64,000 bases of DNA from Phreatobacter sp. (GTDB lineage: Bacteria; Pseudomonadota; Alphaproteobacteria; Rhizobiales; Phreatobacteraceae): assembly GCF_016793595.1 (NCBI RefSeq), contig NZ_JAEULY010000029.1, positions 183,899 through 247,898 of the forward strand. Reading direction: 5' to 3'. This document shows, piece by piece, positions 25,839-34,096 of this stretch. Numbering within the stretch: the stretch's first letter is position 1; each line of letters opens with the position of its first letter. Both the position numbers and the translations under genes were made by a program. The notes under the pieces are model-generated. The model was not told the DNA's origin. It did no database searches and worked only from the letters and a program-made list of their open reading frames with translations.

Positions 25839-26816
25839 TCACTGCACGCGGATATTGGCGCCGCGGATCACATCGCCCCACTTCTGCACGTCGGCGGCGT
25901 GAATGGCGCGCAGCGCCTCCGGCGAACGCTGGGCCTCGGCGGGAGCCTCGGCGCCGAGCTGGAGGAAACGCTCGCGCGCCATCGGATCGTCGATCGCCTT
26001 GCGCAGCGCCGCATTGAGGGCCGCGATGACCGGGGCCGGCGTGCCCTTTGGCGCAAAGACAGCGTTCCAGACGACCATGTCGACGCCCTGCATGCCGGCT
26101 TCCGTCGCGGTCGGCACGTTGGGCAGGACCGGCGAGCGCGTCGGCGCGAGCACGGCGAGCGGGGTCACCGCGCCGGCCTGCACCTGACCCATCAGGCTCG
26201 TCACCTGATCGCACATGTAGCCGACATTGCCGGCGACGAGATCCTGCAGGGCCGGGCCGGTGCCGCGATAGGGCACGAGGGTCGGGTTCGCGCCGATGCG
26301 GTTGTTGAGCAGCGTGCAGGCGAGATGCGAGGTGGAGCCGACGCCGGCATTGCCGTTATTGATCGAGGCCGCATTGGCCTTCAGGTGCGCCGAGAATTCG
26401 GCGAGCGTCTTGCCCGGCAGGTTCTTCGAGGCGACCAGCATGATCGGCGCGGAAGCGGCGATGCCGATCGGCTCGAAATCGGTCAGCACGTTGAAGGCGA
26501 CGTTCGGATAGAGAGCCGGCGAGAAGCTCATCGTGCTCATCGGCCCCATCAGGATGGTGTGGCCATCGGCCTCAGCGCGCGCGACGCGCGCCGCGCCCGT
26601 CGTGCCGGCGGCACCGGCGACATTCTCGACCACGACCTGCTGGCCGAGAGTCGTCGACATGCGCTCGGCCACGAGGCGCGCGACGATGTCGGTGGGGCCG
26701 CCCGCCGCGAAGGGCACGACCATGGTGATCGGACGCTGCGGGAATGTCTGCGCACCGGCCGTGGCGGCCGCGAGCACGGAGAAAACGGCGCCGAGCGCCA
26801 GCCTTTTGCTGATCAA
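25839..26816 (-). CDS. Tripartite tricarboxylate transporter binding protein (Bug/TctC)
   Basis: A 325-residue periplasmic binding protein with a signal peptide (about residues 1-22, ending AGAQ). Bug family features are PQRPITMVVPFAAGGPTDI, VVENVAGAAGTTGA, NNGNAGVGSTSHLA, and VPTATEAG. TTG 26816 was chosen because GGGAGGC lies just upstream and the signal peptide then begins properly; no ATG gives this. No TctA or TctB membrane partners are nearby, as is usual for orphan Bug proteins. First gene of the leftward operon. Confidence 0.9.
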   Translation of the reverse strand: MISKRLALGAVFSVLAAATAGAQTFPQRPITMVVPFAAGGPTDIVARLVAERMSTTLGQQVVVENVAGAAGTTGAARVARAEADGHTILMGPMSTMSFSPALYPNVAFNVLTDFEPIGIAASAPIMLVASKNLPGKTLAEFSAHLKANAASINNGNAGVGSTSHLACTLLNNRIGANPTLVPYRGTGPALQDLVAGNVGYMCDQVTSLMGQVQAGAVTPLAVLAPTRSPVLPNVPTATEAGMQGVDMVVWNAVFAPKGTPAPVIAALNAALRKAIDDPMARERFLQLGAEAPAEAQRSPEALRAIHAADVQKWGDVIRGANIRVQ

Positions 26817-26930
26817 GAATGCCTCCCGGATGATCGACGCTGCGCGCCTTGTTCGGTCGCGGTACGGCCCATCAGGGCTGCGCATCCGCATTGCGCGGAA
26901 CGATAGGCAAGCGCTCCGGCAGCGTCAATC

Positions 26931-26950
26931 AAGTAAGTAACCGGTGAGGT
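26931..26950. promoter_or_regulatory. Second copy of the TetR-like operator
   Basis: AAGTAAGTAACCGGTGAGGT matches the site at 16185 in 16 of the first 18 positions. It lies 115 bp upstream of the Bug gene start on the leftward strand, and 108 bp upstream of the small membrane protein on the other side. No other similar site was seen in the window. Confidence 0.6.
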
Positions 26951-27057
26951 GGTTAGCCGCAGCCGGACGACCGATGGTTGCCGGTTTTCCGGTTGCCGGA
27001 ATAAGCTTGCCCGGCCTGCGCGCGGCGCGGGCCGGCAGCCAGAGAATGGAGACGGGC

Positions 27058-27357
27058 ATGCCCTCCATCGACCAAGCCATCGTCTGGATCATCGTGGGAC
27101 TGCTGGGTGGCGGCCTCGCTGGCCTGGTGATCACCCGGGATCGGCAAGGATTCGGCCTCTTGCGCAATCTGGTTGTCGGGCTGGGCGGGGCGCTGCTGGG
27201 TGGCCTGCTGTTCCGCGCCTTCGGGCTCGCGCCGGGCCTCGACCGGATTTCGGTATCGCTGCGCGATGTCGTCGCCGCCTTTGCCGGTTCGCTTCTGGTT
27301 CTGGGCCTGCTCTGGCTCTGGCGGCGCTATTCCGGCACGCCGACGGCCGGTTCCTGA
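27058..27357 (+). CDS. GlsB/YeaQ/YmgE-type small membrane protein
   Basis: A 99-residue inner-membrane protein with three hydrophobic segments (about 5-24, 32-51 and 65-88) and the glycine-rich pattern IVGLLGGGLAGL and GLGGALLGGLLFRAFGL. This fits the transglycosylase-associated/GlsB family linked to stress responses. ATG 27058 has GGAGACGG upstream; ATG 27046 is an alternative. It stands alone between the regulon and galE, converging on galE. Confidence 0.75.
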   Translation: MPSIDQAIVWIIVGLLGGGLAGLVITRDRQGFGLLRNLVVGLGGALLGGLLFRAFGLAPGLDRISVSLRDVVAAFAGSLLVLGLLWLWRRYSGTPTAGS

Positions 27358-27384
27358 TCCAACCGCGAGCCGGATCGCGCCCGC

Positions 27385-28377
27385 TCAGACCGCGGGCGAC
27401 CCGTTGGCGAGGCGGCGCTCCCAGGCATAGGCTGCCTCGACGATCTCCTCGAGGTCGTCATGCGCCGGCTGCCAGCCGAAGGTCGTCTTGGCGCGGGTCG
27501 GATCGGCGACGACTGCGGCGGCGTCACCCGGCCGGCGCGGAGCGTAGTCGGCGCGGAAATCGACCTTCGTGACGCTGCGCACCGTGTCGATGACCTCCTG
27601 TACGGAATAGCCGCGACCATAGCCGCAATTGGCGACCATGCTCCCCCCGCCCGCGCGCAGGTGTGCGAGGGCGGCGAGGTGCGCGCGCACCAGATCTGTG
27701 ACGTGGATGTAGTCGCGCACGCACGTCCCGTCCGGCGTCGGATAGTCGGTGCCGAACACGTCCATCTTCGCCCGCAGGCCGAGCGCGGTCTGGACCGCGA
27801 CCTTGATGAGGTGCGTGGCATTGGGCGTCGATTGTCCGGTGCGGCCCTTGGGATCGGCGCCGGCGACATTGAAATAGCGCAGCACGACGTAGGAGAGCTC
27901 GTGCGCGGCCGCCGCGTCGCGCAGCATCCATTCGGTGATCAGCTTCGACGTGCCATAGGGGCTCTCGGGCCGTGTCGGTGCCTCCTCGCTGACCGGCATG
28001 ACCTCGGGCGTGCCATAGACGGCGGCCGTGGACGAGAAGATGAAGTGCTTCACGCCGGTCGCAACAGCGGCGGCCATGACCGCGCGGGTCTTCACGGTGT
28101 TGGAAAGATAGTAACCGAGCGGGTCCGACACCGATTCCGGCACGACGATCTTGGCGGCGAAATGGATGACCGCATCGATGCGGTGCATGCGCATGACGGT
28201 CTCGACCAGCGGCTGGTCGCCCATGTCGCCGACGATCAGTGTCGCGCGCGGATCGACCGCCCAGCGAAAGCCGGTGGACAGGTTGTCGAGGACCACGACG
28301 CTTTCGCCGGCGTCGAGCAGTTCGAGCACCATGTGGCTGCCGATATAGCCGGCGCCGCCGGTCACGAGAACGGTCAT
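27385..28377 (-). CDS. galE: UDP-glucose 4-epimerase
   Basis: A 330-residue SDR-type epimerase. NAD binds at VTGGAGYIGSHM (residues 4-15). The catalytic residues are in SSTAAVYG and in the Y-x-x-x-K motif SPYGTSKLITE. It interconverts UDP-glucose and UDP-galactose in the cytoplasm, feeding surface polysaccharides. ATG 28377 starts the Rossmann fold directly. It lies 173 bp downstream of ugd on the same strand, so the two may supply UDP-galactose and UDP-glucuronate together. Confidence 0.93.
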   Translation of the reverse strand: MTVLVTGGAGYIGSHMVLELLDAGESVVVLDNLSTGFRWAVDPRATLIVGDMGDQPLVETVMRMHRIDAVIHFAAKIVVPESVSDPLGYYLSNTVKTRAVMAAAVATGVKHFIFSSTAAVYGTPEVMPVSEEAPTRPESPYGTSKLITEWMLRDAAAAHELSYVVLRYFNVAGADPKGRTGQSTPNATHLIKVAVQTALGLRAKMDVFGTDYPTPDGTCVRDYIHVTDLVRAHLAALAHLRAGGGSMVANCGYGRGYSVQEVIDTVRSVTKVDFRADYAPRRPGDAAAVVADPTRAKTTFGWQPAHDDLEEIVEAAYAWERRLANGSPAV

Positions 28378-28550
28378 GAAAGCTCCCTGCAATTCTGTTC
28401 CGGCAATGCGGACAAGGCGTCGGAACAGGCGTCGCTGAAGATTAGGGAAAAGACGTCAAGAAAGTGCCAAGCGGCTCGCTCCGATCGCGCTGCGTGGCAG
28501 GGGCAGTTGCAATCGGATGCGCCAGTGCTCTGACGATGTGGAGCTTTTGC

Positions 28551-29930
28551 CTATTCCGCTGCCTGCCGCATAGCGGAATGCGACGCGGTGTCGACGAGCG
28601 CAGCCTGCCGGCCGATGCGGTGATAGGCGAGCCCGGCCCGGATGGCGGCGAGAGGATCCATGAGATTCCGCAGATCCACCAGAACGGGGCGGCGCAGAAG
28701 CGTTGCCACGCGCTCCAGGTCGAGCGTGGCAAAGTCGGGCCATTCGGTGAGGATCACGGCGAGATCGGCGCCTGCCAGCGCGCCTTCAGCGCTCGCCGCC
28801 ATGATGACGCCGGGCAGAAGCGGCGCGGCATTGGCCATGGCGGCGGGGTCGTGGGCGACGATCCGTGCGCCGTGACGCTGAAGTTGCGGGAGGATCACCA
28901 GCGAGGGCGCCGAGCGCATGTCGTCGGTGCCCGCCTTGAAGGCGAGGCCGAGGACCGCGATGGTTCTGCCGGCGACAGAGCCGCCGGCCGCACGGATGAT
29001 CTTGCGGACCATCTCGCCCTTGCGCGCGTCGTTGACAGCGACGGCTGTCTCGACCGTGCGCATGGGCATGCCGTGATCCTGCGCGGTCTTCATCAGCGCC
29101 AGCATGTCCTTCGGGAAGCAGGAGCCGCCGAAACCGGGTCCGGCCTTCAGGAATTTGCCGCCGATCCGGGTATCGAGGCCGATGCCGCAGGCGACATGCT
29201 CGACATCGGCGCCGATCTCCTCGCAGAGGCTGGCAATCTCGTTGATGTAGGTGATCTTCAGCGCGAGGAACGAGTTGGCAGCATATTTGATCAGTTCGGA
29301 AGCCCGGCGGCTGGTCGCGAGCAGCGTCGCGCCTGTCTCCGTCAGCGGTGCGTAGATGGCTGCCATGACGGCGTGTGCACGGGCGTCGTCCGTGCCGACG
29401 ACGATGCGGTCGGGACGCATGAAGTCGCCGATGGCGTCGCCCTCGCGCAGGAATTCCGGGTTGGAGACCACCGCGACGTCGGCATCGGGGCGGCGGGCGC
29501 GGATCAGCGCCTCGACCTCGTCGCCGGTGCCGACCGGGACGGTCGATTTCAGGACGACGATGGCATGGCGGTCGAGCCCGCCGGCAATGTCGGCCGCCGC
29601 CGCCATGACATTCGCCATGTCGGCATGCCCGTCGGAGGGGCGGGGCGGGGTGCCGACGCAGATGAAGACGGCGGCGGATCCAGGGACGGCGGCTGCAAGA
29701 TCGGTCGAGAAGGCGAGGCGGCTGGCCGCGACCTGTTCGGCGACCAGAGCATCGAGGCCCGGTTCGTAGATGGGCATGATGCTGGCTTGCAGGCCGGCGA
29801 TCCGCGCGGCGTCGCGGTCGATCACCGCGACGTCATGGCCCATAGCGGCGAGGCAGGCCCCGCTGACGAGGCCGACATAGCCGGCGCCGACAATGACGAT
29901 TCGGACCGGAGCCCTGCGCGCGCGTTCCAT
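28551..29930 (-). CDS. ugd: UDP-glucose 6-dehydrogenase
   Basis: A 459-residue enzyme oxidising UDP-glucose to UDP-glucuronate. It has the NAD site VIVGAGYVGLVSG near residue 11, the STVPVGTGD region, NPEFLREGDA, the catalytic cysteine in GFGGSCFPKD, and the C-terminal UDP-binding domain with LGLAFKAGTDDMRSAPS. Length and motifs are typical. It supplies precursors for acidic exopolysaccharide or LPS with galE downstream. Confidence 0.93.
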   Translation of the reverse strand: MERARRAPVRIVIVGAGYVGLVSGACLAAMGHDVAVIDRDAARIAGLQASIMPIYEPGLDALVAEQVAASRLAFSTDLAAAVPGSAAVFICVGTPPRPSDGHADMANVMAAAADIAGGLDRHAIVVLKSTVPVGTGDEVEALIRARRPDADVAVVSNPEFLREGDAIGDFMRPDRIVVGTDDARAHAVMAAIYAPLTETGATLLATSRRASELIKYAANSFLALKITYINEIASLCEEIGADVEHVACGIGLDTRIGGKFLKAGPGFGGSCFPKDMLALMKTAQDHGMPMRTVETAVAVNDARKGEMVRKIIRAAGGSVAGRTIAVLGLAFKAGTDDMRSAPSLVILPQLQRHGARIVAHDPAAMANAAPLLPGVIMAASAEGALAGADLAVILTEWPDFATLDLERVATLLRRPVLVDLRNLMDPLAAIRAGLAYHRIGRQAALVDTASHSAMRQAAE

Positions 29931-29978
29931 GCGTCATGGCAAAGCACCGGACGATGACATCAGCACGACAACCTGGGT

Positions 29979-30021
29979 TTCAAATTTGAATTGATAGTCG
30001 TTGATTTTTGTGAAAAACAAC
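29979..30021 (+). promoter_or_regulatory. Operator-like palindromes before the XRE gene
   Basis: Two symmetrical AT-rich sites lie just upstream of the regulator. TTCAAATTTGAA (29979-29990) is a perfect 12-bp palindrome. At 30000-30021 an inverted repeat pairs GTTG with CAAC and TTTTT with AAAAA around GTG. Autoregulation by the XRE protein is likely. Confidence 0.5.
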
Positions 30022-30047
30022 AACTGTTCAAAACAAAGGAGTTGAAC

Positions 30048-30365
30048 ATGTCGCTGGCATCTCGCATCAAGGAAACCCGCGAAGCGCGGGGCATGAGCAT
30101 GACTGATCTGGCAGGAATCGTTGATGTTACCACGTCTGCGGTCTCGACCTGGGAAAGCGGACGGTCCGCCCCGCGCCCTGCAATGTTGGCCAAGATCGCC
30201 AAAGCCCTCGGCGTCAAAGTTGAGTTTCTCAATGAGGAGATCGACGAGGAAGACGGGCCTATGGATGGCGTGGAGGAGATACTGCAGAAGGCCAAGGAGG
30301 ATATCGCCAATGTTCTTGGCGCATCACTCGATCGCGTTAAGCTGGACCTCCATTTCTCGGTTTGA
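30048..30365 (+). CDS. Small XRE-family regulator
   Basis: A 105-residue DNA-binding protein with a Cro/C1-type helix-turn-helix at about residues 1-58 (RIKETREARGMSMTDLAG, TSAVSTWESGRSAPRPAML). An acidic helical tail follows (NEEIDEEDGPMDGVEEILQ). ATG 30048 has AAAGGAG upstream. The gene and especially its leader are lower in GC than the flanks and it has no partner gene. It may be a recent arrival, such as the remnant of a phage or toxin-antitoxin unit. Confidence 0.85.
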   Translation: MSLASRIKETREARGMSMTDLAGIVDVTTSAVSTWESGRSAPRPAMLAKIAKALGVKVEFLNEEIDEEDGPMDGVEEILQKAKEDIANVLGASLDRVKLDLHFSV

Positions 30366-30383
30366 TCTGGAGGCCAACGTATC

Positions 30384-30408
30384 GGCCGGGCTTTGTCTAA
30401 GCTCGGCC
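30384..30408. terminator. Hairpin between XRE and aldo/keto reductase genes
   Basis: GGCCGGGCTT pairs with AAGCTCGGCC across a five-base loop with one G-T wobble. It lies in the short convergent gap, so it could end either transcript. There is no long T-run. Confidence 0.5.
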
Positions 30409-30438
30409 CGTCCGTCATGAGCGTCAAATGACCGGAAA

Positions 30439-31464
30439 TCACATCACTGGCGGCGGGGTGCGGGTCATCATGGTGCGGCGCTGGTGCCAGTAGGGGTAGG
30501 GCGGCGGCGCCGCGCTAGCCTTGTCGAGCGTCGCGATCTGGGCAGCCGTCAGCTTCAGCTCGGCGGCCGCGAGATTGTCGCGGAGCTGCGCCTCGTTGCG
30601 GGCGCCGATGACGATGGACGAGATAGTCGGACGCGTCAGCAGCCAGGCGAGCGCGACCTGCGGGATCGAACGGCCGACCTCGGCCGAGACCAGTTCAAGC
30701 GCGTCGGTGACCTTGTAGAGCTGCTCCTCCGGCACCGGCCAGCTGGCATCGGTCGCCACCCGGCTGTCGTCCGGCGGGCGCTTGTTGCGGCCGATCTTGC
30801 CGGTCAGTTTCGCGCCCGACAGCGGCGACCAGACCAGCGTCCCGACATTCTGGTCGAGGCCGAGCGGCATCAGCTCCCATTCGAAGTCGCGGGCGGCCAG
30901 CGTGTAATAGGCCTGATGGGTCACGGGCTTCGGCCAGCCGTGACGTTCGGCGAGCGCCAGCATCTTCATCAGGTGCCAGCCGGAATAGTTGGAGACGCCG
31001 AAATAGCGGATCTTGCCGGCGCGAATGAGGGCGTCGAGGGCCTGGAGCATCTCCTCGATGGGGGTCAGTCCGTCGAAGGCGTGCAGCTGGTAGAGGTCGA
31101 CATAGTCGGTGCCGAGGCGCTTCAGGCTGGCCTCGCAGGAAGCAATGATCTTCGCGCGCGAGGTGCCGATATCGTTGGGGCCGGGGCCCATCGGCATGCC
31201 GGTCTTGGTGGCGATCAGCACCTTGTCGCGGCGGTCCCTGACGGCCTCACCGAGGATTTCCTCGGACAGGCCGGTGGAATAGCCATCGGCCGTGTCGAAC
31301 ATGTTGCAGCCGAGATCGAGTGCGACATCGACGAGCGCGGTCGCTTCGGCGACGTCGGTCGTGCCCCATTTCTTCAGGAAGTCGCTGCCGCCGCCGAACG
31401 TGGCCGTGCCGAGCGTCAGGGCCGGAATCTTGAGGCCCGAGCCTCCGAGCGTGCGGTATTCCAT
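30439..31464 (-). CDS. Aldo/keto reductase
   Basis: A 341-residue NADPH-dependent reductase of the AKR fold. The catalytic tetrad is visible as D and Y in FDTADGYSTGLSE, K in VLIATKTG, and H in LYQLHAFDG. The cofactor end is SSIVIGARNEAQLRDN. The start ATG 31464 (MEYRTLGGSGL) matches the family N-terminus. The carbonyl substrate is unknown. It lies 115 bp downstream of a Gfo/Idh/MocA gene on the same strand. Confidence 0.92.
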   Translation of the reverse strand: MEYRTLGGSGLKIPALTLGTATFGGGSDFLKKWGTTDVAEATALVDVALDLGCNMFDTADGYSTGLSEEILGEAVRDRRDKVLIATKTGMPMGPGPNDIGTSRAKIIASCEASLKRLGTDYVDLYQLHAFDGLTPIEEMLQALDALIRAGKIRYFGVSNYSGWHLMKMLALAERHGWPKPVTHQAYYTLAARDFEWELMPLGLDQNVGTLVWSPLSGAKLTGKIGRNKRPPDDSRVATDASWPVPEEQLYKVTDALELVSAEVGRSIPQVALAWLLTRPTISSIVIGARNEAQLRDNLAAAELKLTAAQIATLDKASAAPPPYPYWHQRRTMMTRTPPPVM

Positions 31465-31579
31465 CGTTGCGTCCCGTCTCCGTCGAACCAAGGCGCGAGT
31501 GTTCGACGGGAGGGATGCCGGCACAAGCGCACCGCCGGCGCGGGAGTTATGCGCGACTGGTCGCCAACTGGCCTTGTGG

Positions 31580-32569
31580 TCAGTTTCGCCCACCCGCGGC
31601 GAGTTTCGGCTGGGCTGCCGGCGCCTGGCGGTCGCCGAGGCAGCGCATGGCGATGTCGAGGCTGGCAAGGCCGTCGGCGCCGCCGGTAACCGGGGCGGTG
31701 CCGGTGCGGACGGCGTCGACGAAGGCGACGAGCTCGGCGCGCAGCGGCTCGGCATAGGCGACCGAGAGATGGCGCATCGAATAGGAGCCGTCCGGCTTGT
31801 AGTCGAAGCACTCGGTCACCTGCCGGGTGATCAGGTCGCCGGTGATGTATTTGTTGCGCGTCGCGACATGGACGGTGCGCGCCTTGAACGGCGTCAGCCA
31901 GTTCGTGTTGATATGTGCGAGAACGCCCGACTGGGTGCGGAACTGCAGGAGCGCGATGTCCTCGCGCTCGGCATGGACCGAATTGGTCTGCGGCTGGATC
32001 TCGGCGATTTCCGAGCCGGTAAACCAGCGGATCAGATCGATGTCGTGGACCGCGAGGTCGATGACCACGCCGATATCGGACATGCGCGGCGGGAACGGGC
32101 CGACGCGGGTGATCTGGATCGACAGGATGTCGTCGCCGGCAATCGCCTGCCGGATCGACTGGACCGCCGGATTGAAGCGCTCGACATGGCCGATCATCAG
32201 CGTGACGCCGGCCTTGGCGGCGGCGTCGATGATGCGGCGGCCTTCCTCGACCGACTGGGCGATGGGTTTCTCGACCAGCACGTGGATGCCACGGGCGATG
32301 GCCGCCAGCGCGATGGGCGTATGGAGCTGGGTGGGCGCGGCGATGGTGAGCGCGTCGATGCCGGCATCCATCAGCTCGTCCAGCGAGGCGAAGCCGGGGC
32401 AGGCGAGGCGGGAGGTGACGAACTCGACCTGCGCCGCATCGGGATCGGCGACGCCCGCGAGCACGACACCCGGCAGTTCGGCCAGCACGCGCGCATGGTT
32501 CTTGCCCATCACGCCGAGGCCGACGACGCCGACGCGCAGGAGTTTCGCCGCGGGCTCAGAGGTGGTCAT
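31580..32569 (-). CDS. Gfo/Idh/MocA oxidoreductase (sugar dehydrogenase-like)
   Basis: A 329-residue Rossmann enzyme: VGVVGLGVMGKNHARVL near residue 12, VLVEKPIAQS for the EKP motif, and the catalytic region DLAVHDIDLIRWF. It resembles the UDP-N-acetylhexosamine 3-dehydrogenase group (WlbA-like), including IGHVERFNPAV. A role in making an unusual surface sugar is possible because galE and ugd are near, but they are separate units. Not closely similar to the paralogue at 20418. Confidence 0.88.
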   Translation of the reverse strand: MTTSEPAAKLLRVGVVGLGVMGKNHARVLAELPGVVLAGVADPDAAQVEFVTSRLACPGFASLDELMDAGIDALTIAAPTQLHTPIALAAIARGIHVLVEKPIAQSVEEGRRIIDAAAKAGVTLMIGHVERFNPAVQSIRQAIAGDDILSIQITRVGPFPPRMSDIGVVIDLAVHDIDLIRWFTGSEIAEIQPQTNSVHAEREDIALLQFRTQSGVLAHINTNWLTPFKARTVHVATRNKYITGDLITRQVTECFDYKPDGSYSMRHLSVAYAEPLRAELVAFVDAVRTGTAPVTGGADGLASLDIAMRCLGDRQAPAAQPKLAAGGRN

Positions 32570-32685
32570 GGACGTGCCTTGGTGTCGAAGCAGCGGCGTC
32601 GAAGCGCCTGCCGGAGGCGCGACCTATACGATTTCGCGGGGGCGGAGCGCAAATCCGGGCCGATCACGTTGAGTGACGCCGGGTG

Positions 32686-33153
32686 TCAACGACCGCGATG
32701 GGTAGCTAGCTGCGCACTCGCGTTCCGTTCGCGGGCCAGCCGTGCGACTTCAATGGGAACAATGCGCTGGCCGAGCGGGAATACCGAAGCTGCCGCAAGC
32801 TTCAGATGTGCCCATCCGAATGGAATGCCGATTATCGTGATGAAGCAGGCCATTGCAGCCACGACGTGGATGATCATCAGCGAAAGGCCGATAGGGATGA
32901 ACCAGATGACATTCCCGATCAGGCGCAGCACGCCCATCGCGCCCTGAGGCTCGTCGGACAACTCACTCTTCCAGACGATCTCGCGGCCGAACGGAAAGAA
33001 CGTGTAGGTGCCGATTCGGAAGCATGCTCGCGCCCAAGGCAATCCGATGATGGTGACTGCGGCGACCATGCCGGCAAGATACCAGCCGAGCCCCGCGACA
33101 ACGCCGCCGAGCACGAACCACAGCACATTTCCCAAGAAGCGAATGCCATCCAT
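32686..33153 (-). CDS. YccF domain membrane protein
   Basis: A 155-residue protein containing the duplicated YccF/DUF307 motif: LGNVLWFVLGG with TIIGLPWARACFRIG, then IGNVIWFIPIG with TIIGIPFGWAHLKLA. There are four hydrophobic segments. The ATG at 33153 gives the usual family start. Function in the family is not established. The gene is divergent from the transaldolase gene. Confidence 0.88.
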   Translation of the reverse strand: MDGIRFLGNVLWFVLGGVVAGLGWYLAGMVAAVTIIGLPWARACFRIGTYTFFPFGREIVWKSELSDEPQGAMGVLRLIGNVIWFIPIGLSLMIIHVVAAMACFITIIGIPFGWAHLKLAAASVFPLGQRIVPIEVARLARERNASAQLATHRGR

Positions 33154-33298
33154 GGTCGATATTCCTGTCGTCGCAACTTTTCCGCGATTTGCGCCGGGCG
33201 TGACCACAGATAGCGCATCGCGGGTAGCAGCCAAAGCAGTTGGACACCCGCCCCCCGCCGCCTTAAACACCTCGGCAACGACATCCGGGAGCGAAAAC

Positions 33299-34021
33299 AT
33301 GCCGGCCATCGCAGACCTCAAGGTCAAGCTGTATACCGACGGCGCCGAGAAGGCCTCCATCGTCGAGATGGCGAAGAAGCCGTGGATTCAGGGCTTTACG
33401 ACCAATCCCTCGCTGCTGAAGAAGGCCGGCGTCTCCGACTATGCGGCCTATGCGAAGGACCTCGTCGCCGCCGTGCCAGACCATCACATCTCCTTCGAGG
33501 TGTTCTCTGATGAGCTGAAGGAAATGGAGGCGCAGGCGCGCGTCATCGCGACCTGGGGCAAGAACGTCTACGTCAAGCTGCCGGTGACGAACTCCAAGGG
33601 CGAGCCGCTCTACGACCTCATCCACAAGCTCTCCCGCGAGGGCGTGAAGATCAATTTCACGGCGCTCTACACCGAGGCGCAGATCAAGGCCTCCGTCGAT
33701 GCCCTACGGGGCGGCGCCCCTTCCATCGTCTCGGTCTTCGCGGGGCGCCTCGGCGATGCCGGCCACGACTATATGCCGGTGATGAAATACGCCGTCGGCC
33801 TTGCCCGGGGCACCGACACGATCGAGGTGATCTGGGCCTCGACCCGCGAGGTGTGGAATGTCATCGAGGCGGACCGGATCGGCTGCCACATCATCACCGC
33901 GCCGGCCGATATCCTGAAGAAGCTGGAAGGCCTCGGCCGGGCGCCGGAGGATATCTCGCTCGACACGGTGAAGGGCTTCGTCGCGGACGCGCAGGCGGCG
34001 GGCCTGACGCTTCAGGTCTGA
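33299..34021 (+). CDS. Transaldolase, short (fructose-6-phosphate aldolase-like) type
   Basis: A 240-residue TIM-barrel aldolase. It has IQGFTTNPSLLKKAG near the start, the Schiff-base lysine in NVYVKLPVTNSKGEPL, NFTALYTEAQ, SVFAGRLGDAG, and IWASTREVWNV. Size fits the short transaldolase subgroup of the pentose phosphate pathway. ATG 33299 has CGGGAG upstream. The longer upstream reading was rejected. Confidence 0.9.
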   Translation: MPAIADLKVKLYTDGAEKASIVEMAKKPWIQGFTTNPSLLKKAGVSDYAAYAKDLVAAVPDHHISFEVFSDELKEMEAQARVIATWGKNVYVKLPVTNSKGEPLYDLIHKLSREGVKINFTALYTEAQIKASVDALRGGAPSIVSVFAGRLGDAGHDYMPVMKYAVGLARGTDTIEVIWASTREVWNVIEADRIGCHIITAPADILKKLEGLGRAPEDISLDTVKGFVADAQAAGLTLQV

Positions 34022-34063
34022 GCGGCTGCCGCGCATCAGCCTGCCGAACGGCGGGGCTTGAGA

Positions 34064-34087
34064 AATGTCGCAAGGAGATGCGACATT
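34064..34087 (+). promoter_or_regulatory. Perfect hairpin with ribosome site in its loop
   Basis: AATGTCGCA and TGCGACATT pair over nine bases around the loop AGGAGA (34073-34078). It lies between the transaldolase stop and the thioesterase start. It could be a protein operator or an RNA element limiting translation of the thioesterase, whose ATG is 18 bases after the AGGAGA loop. Confidence 0.5.
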
Positions 34088-34096
34088 CGCCGCATC

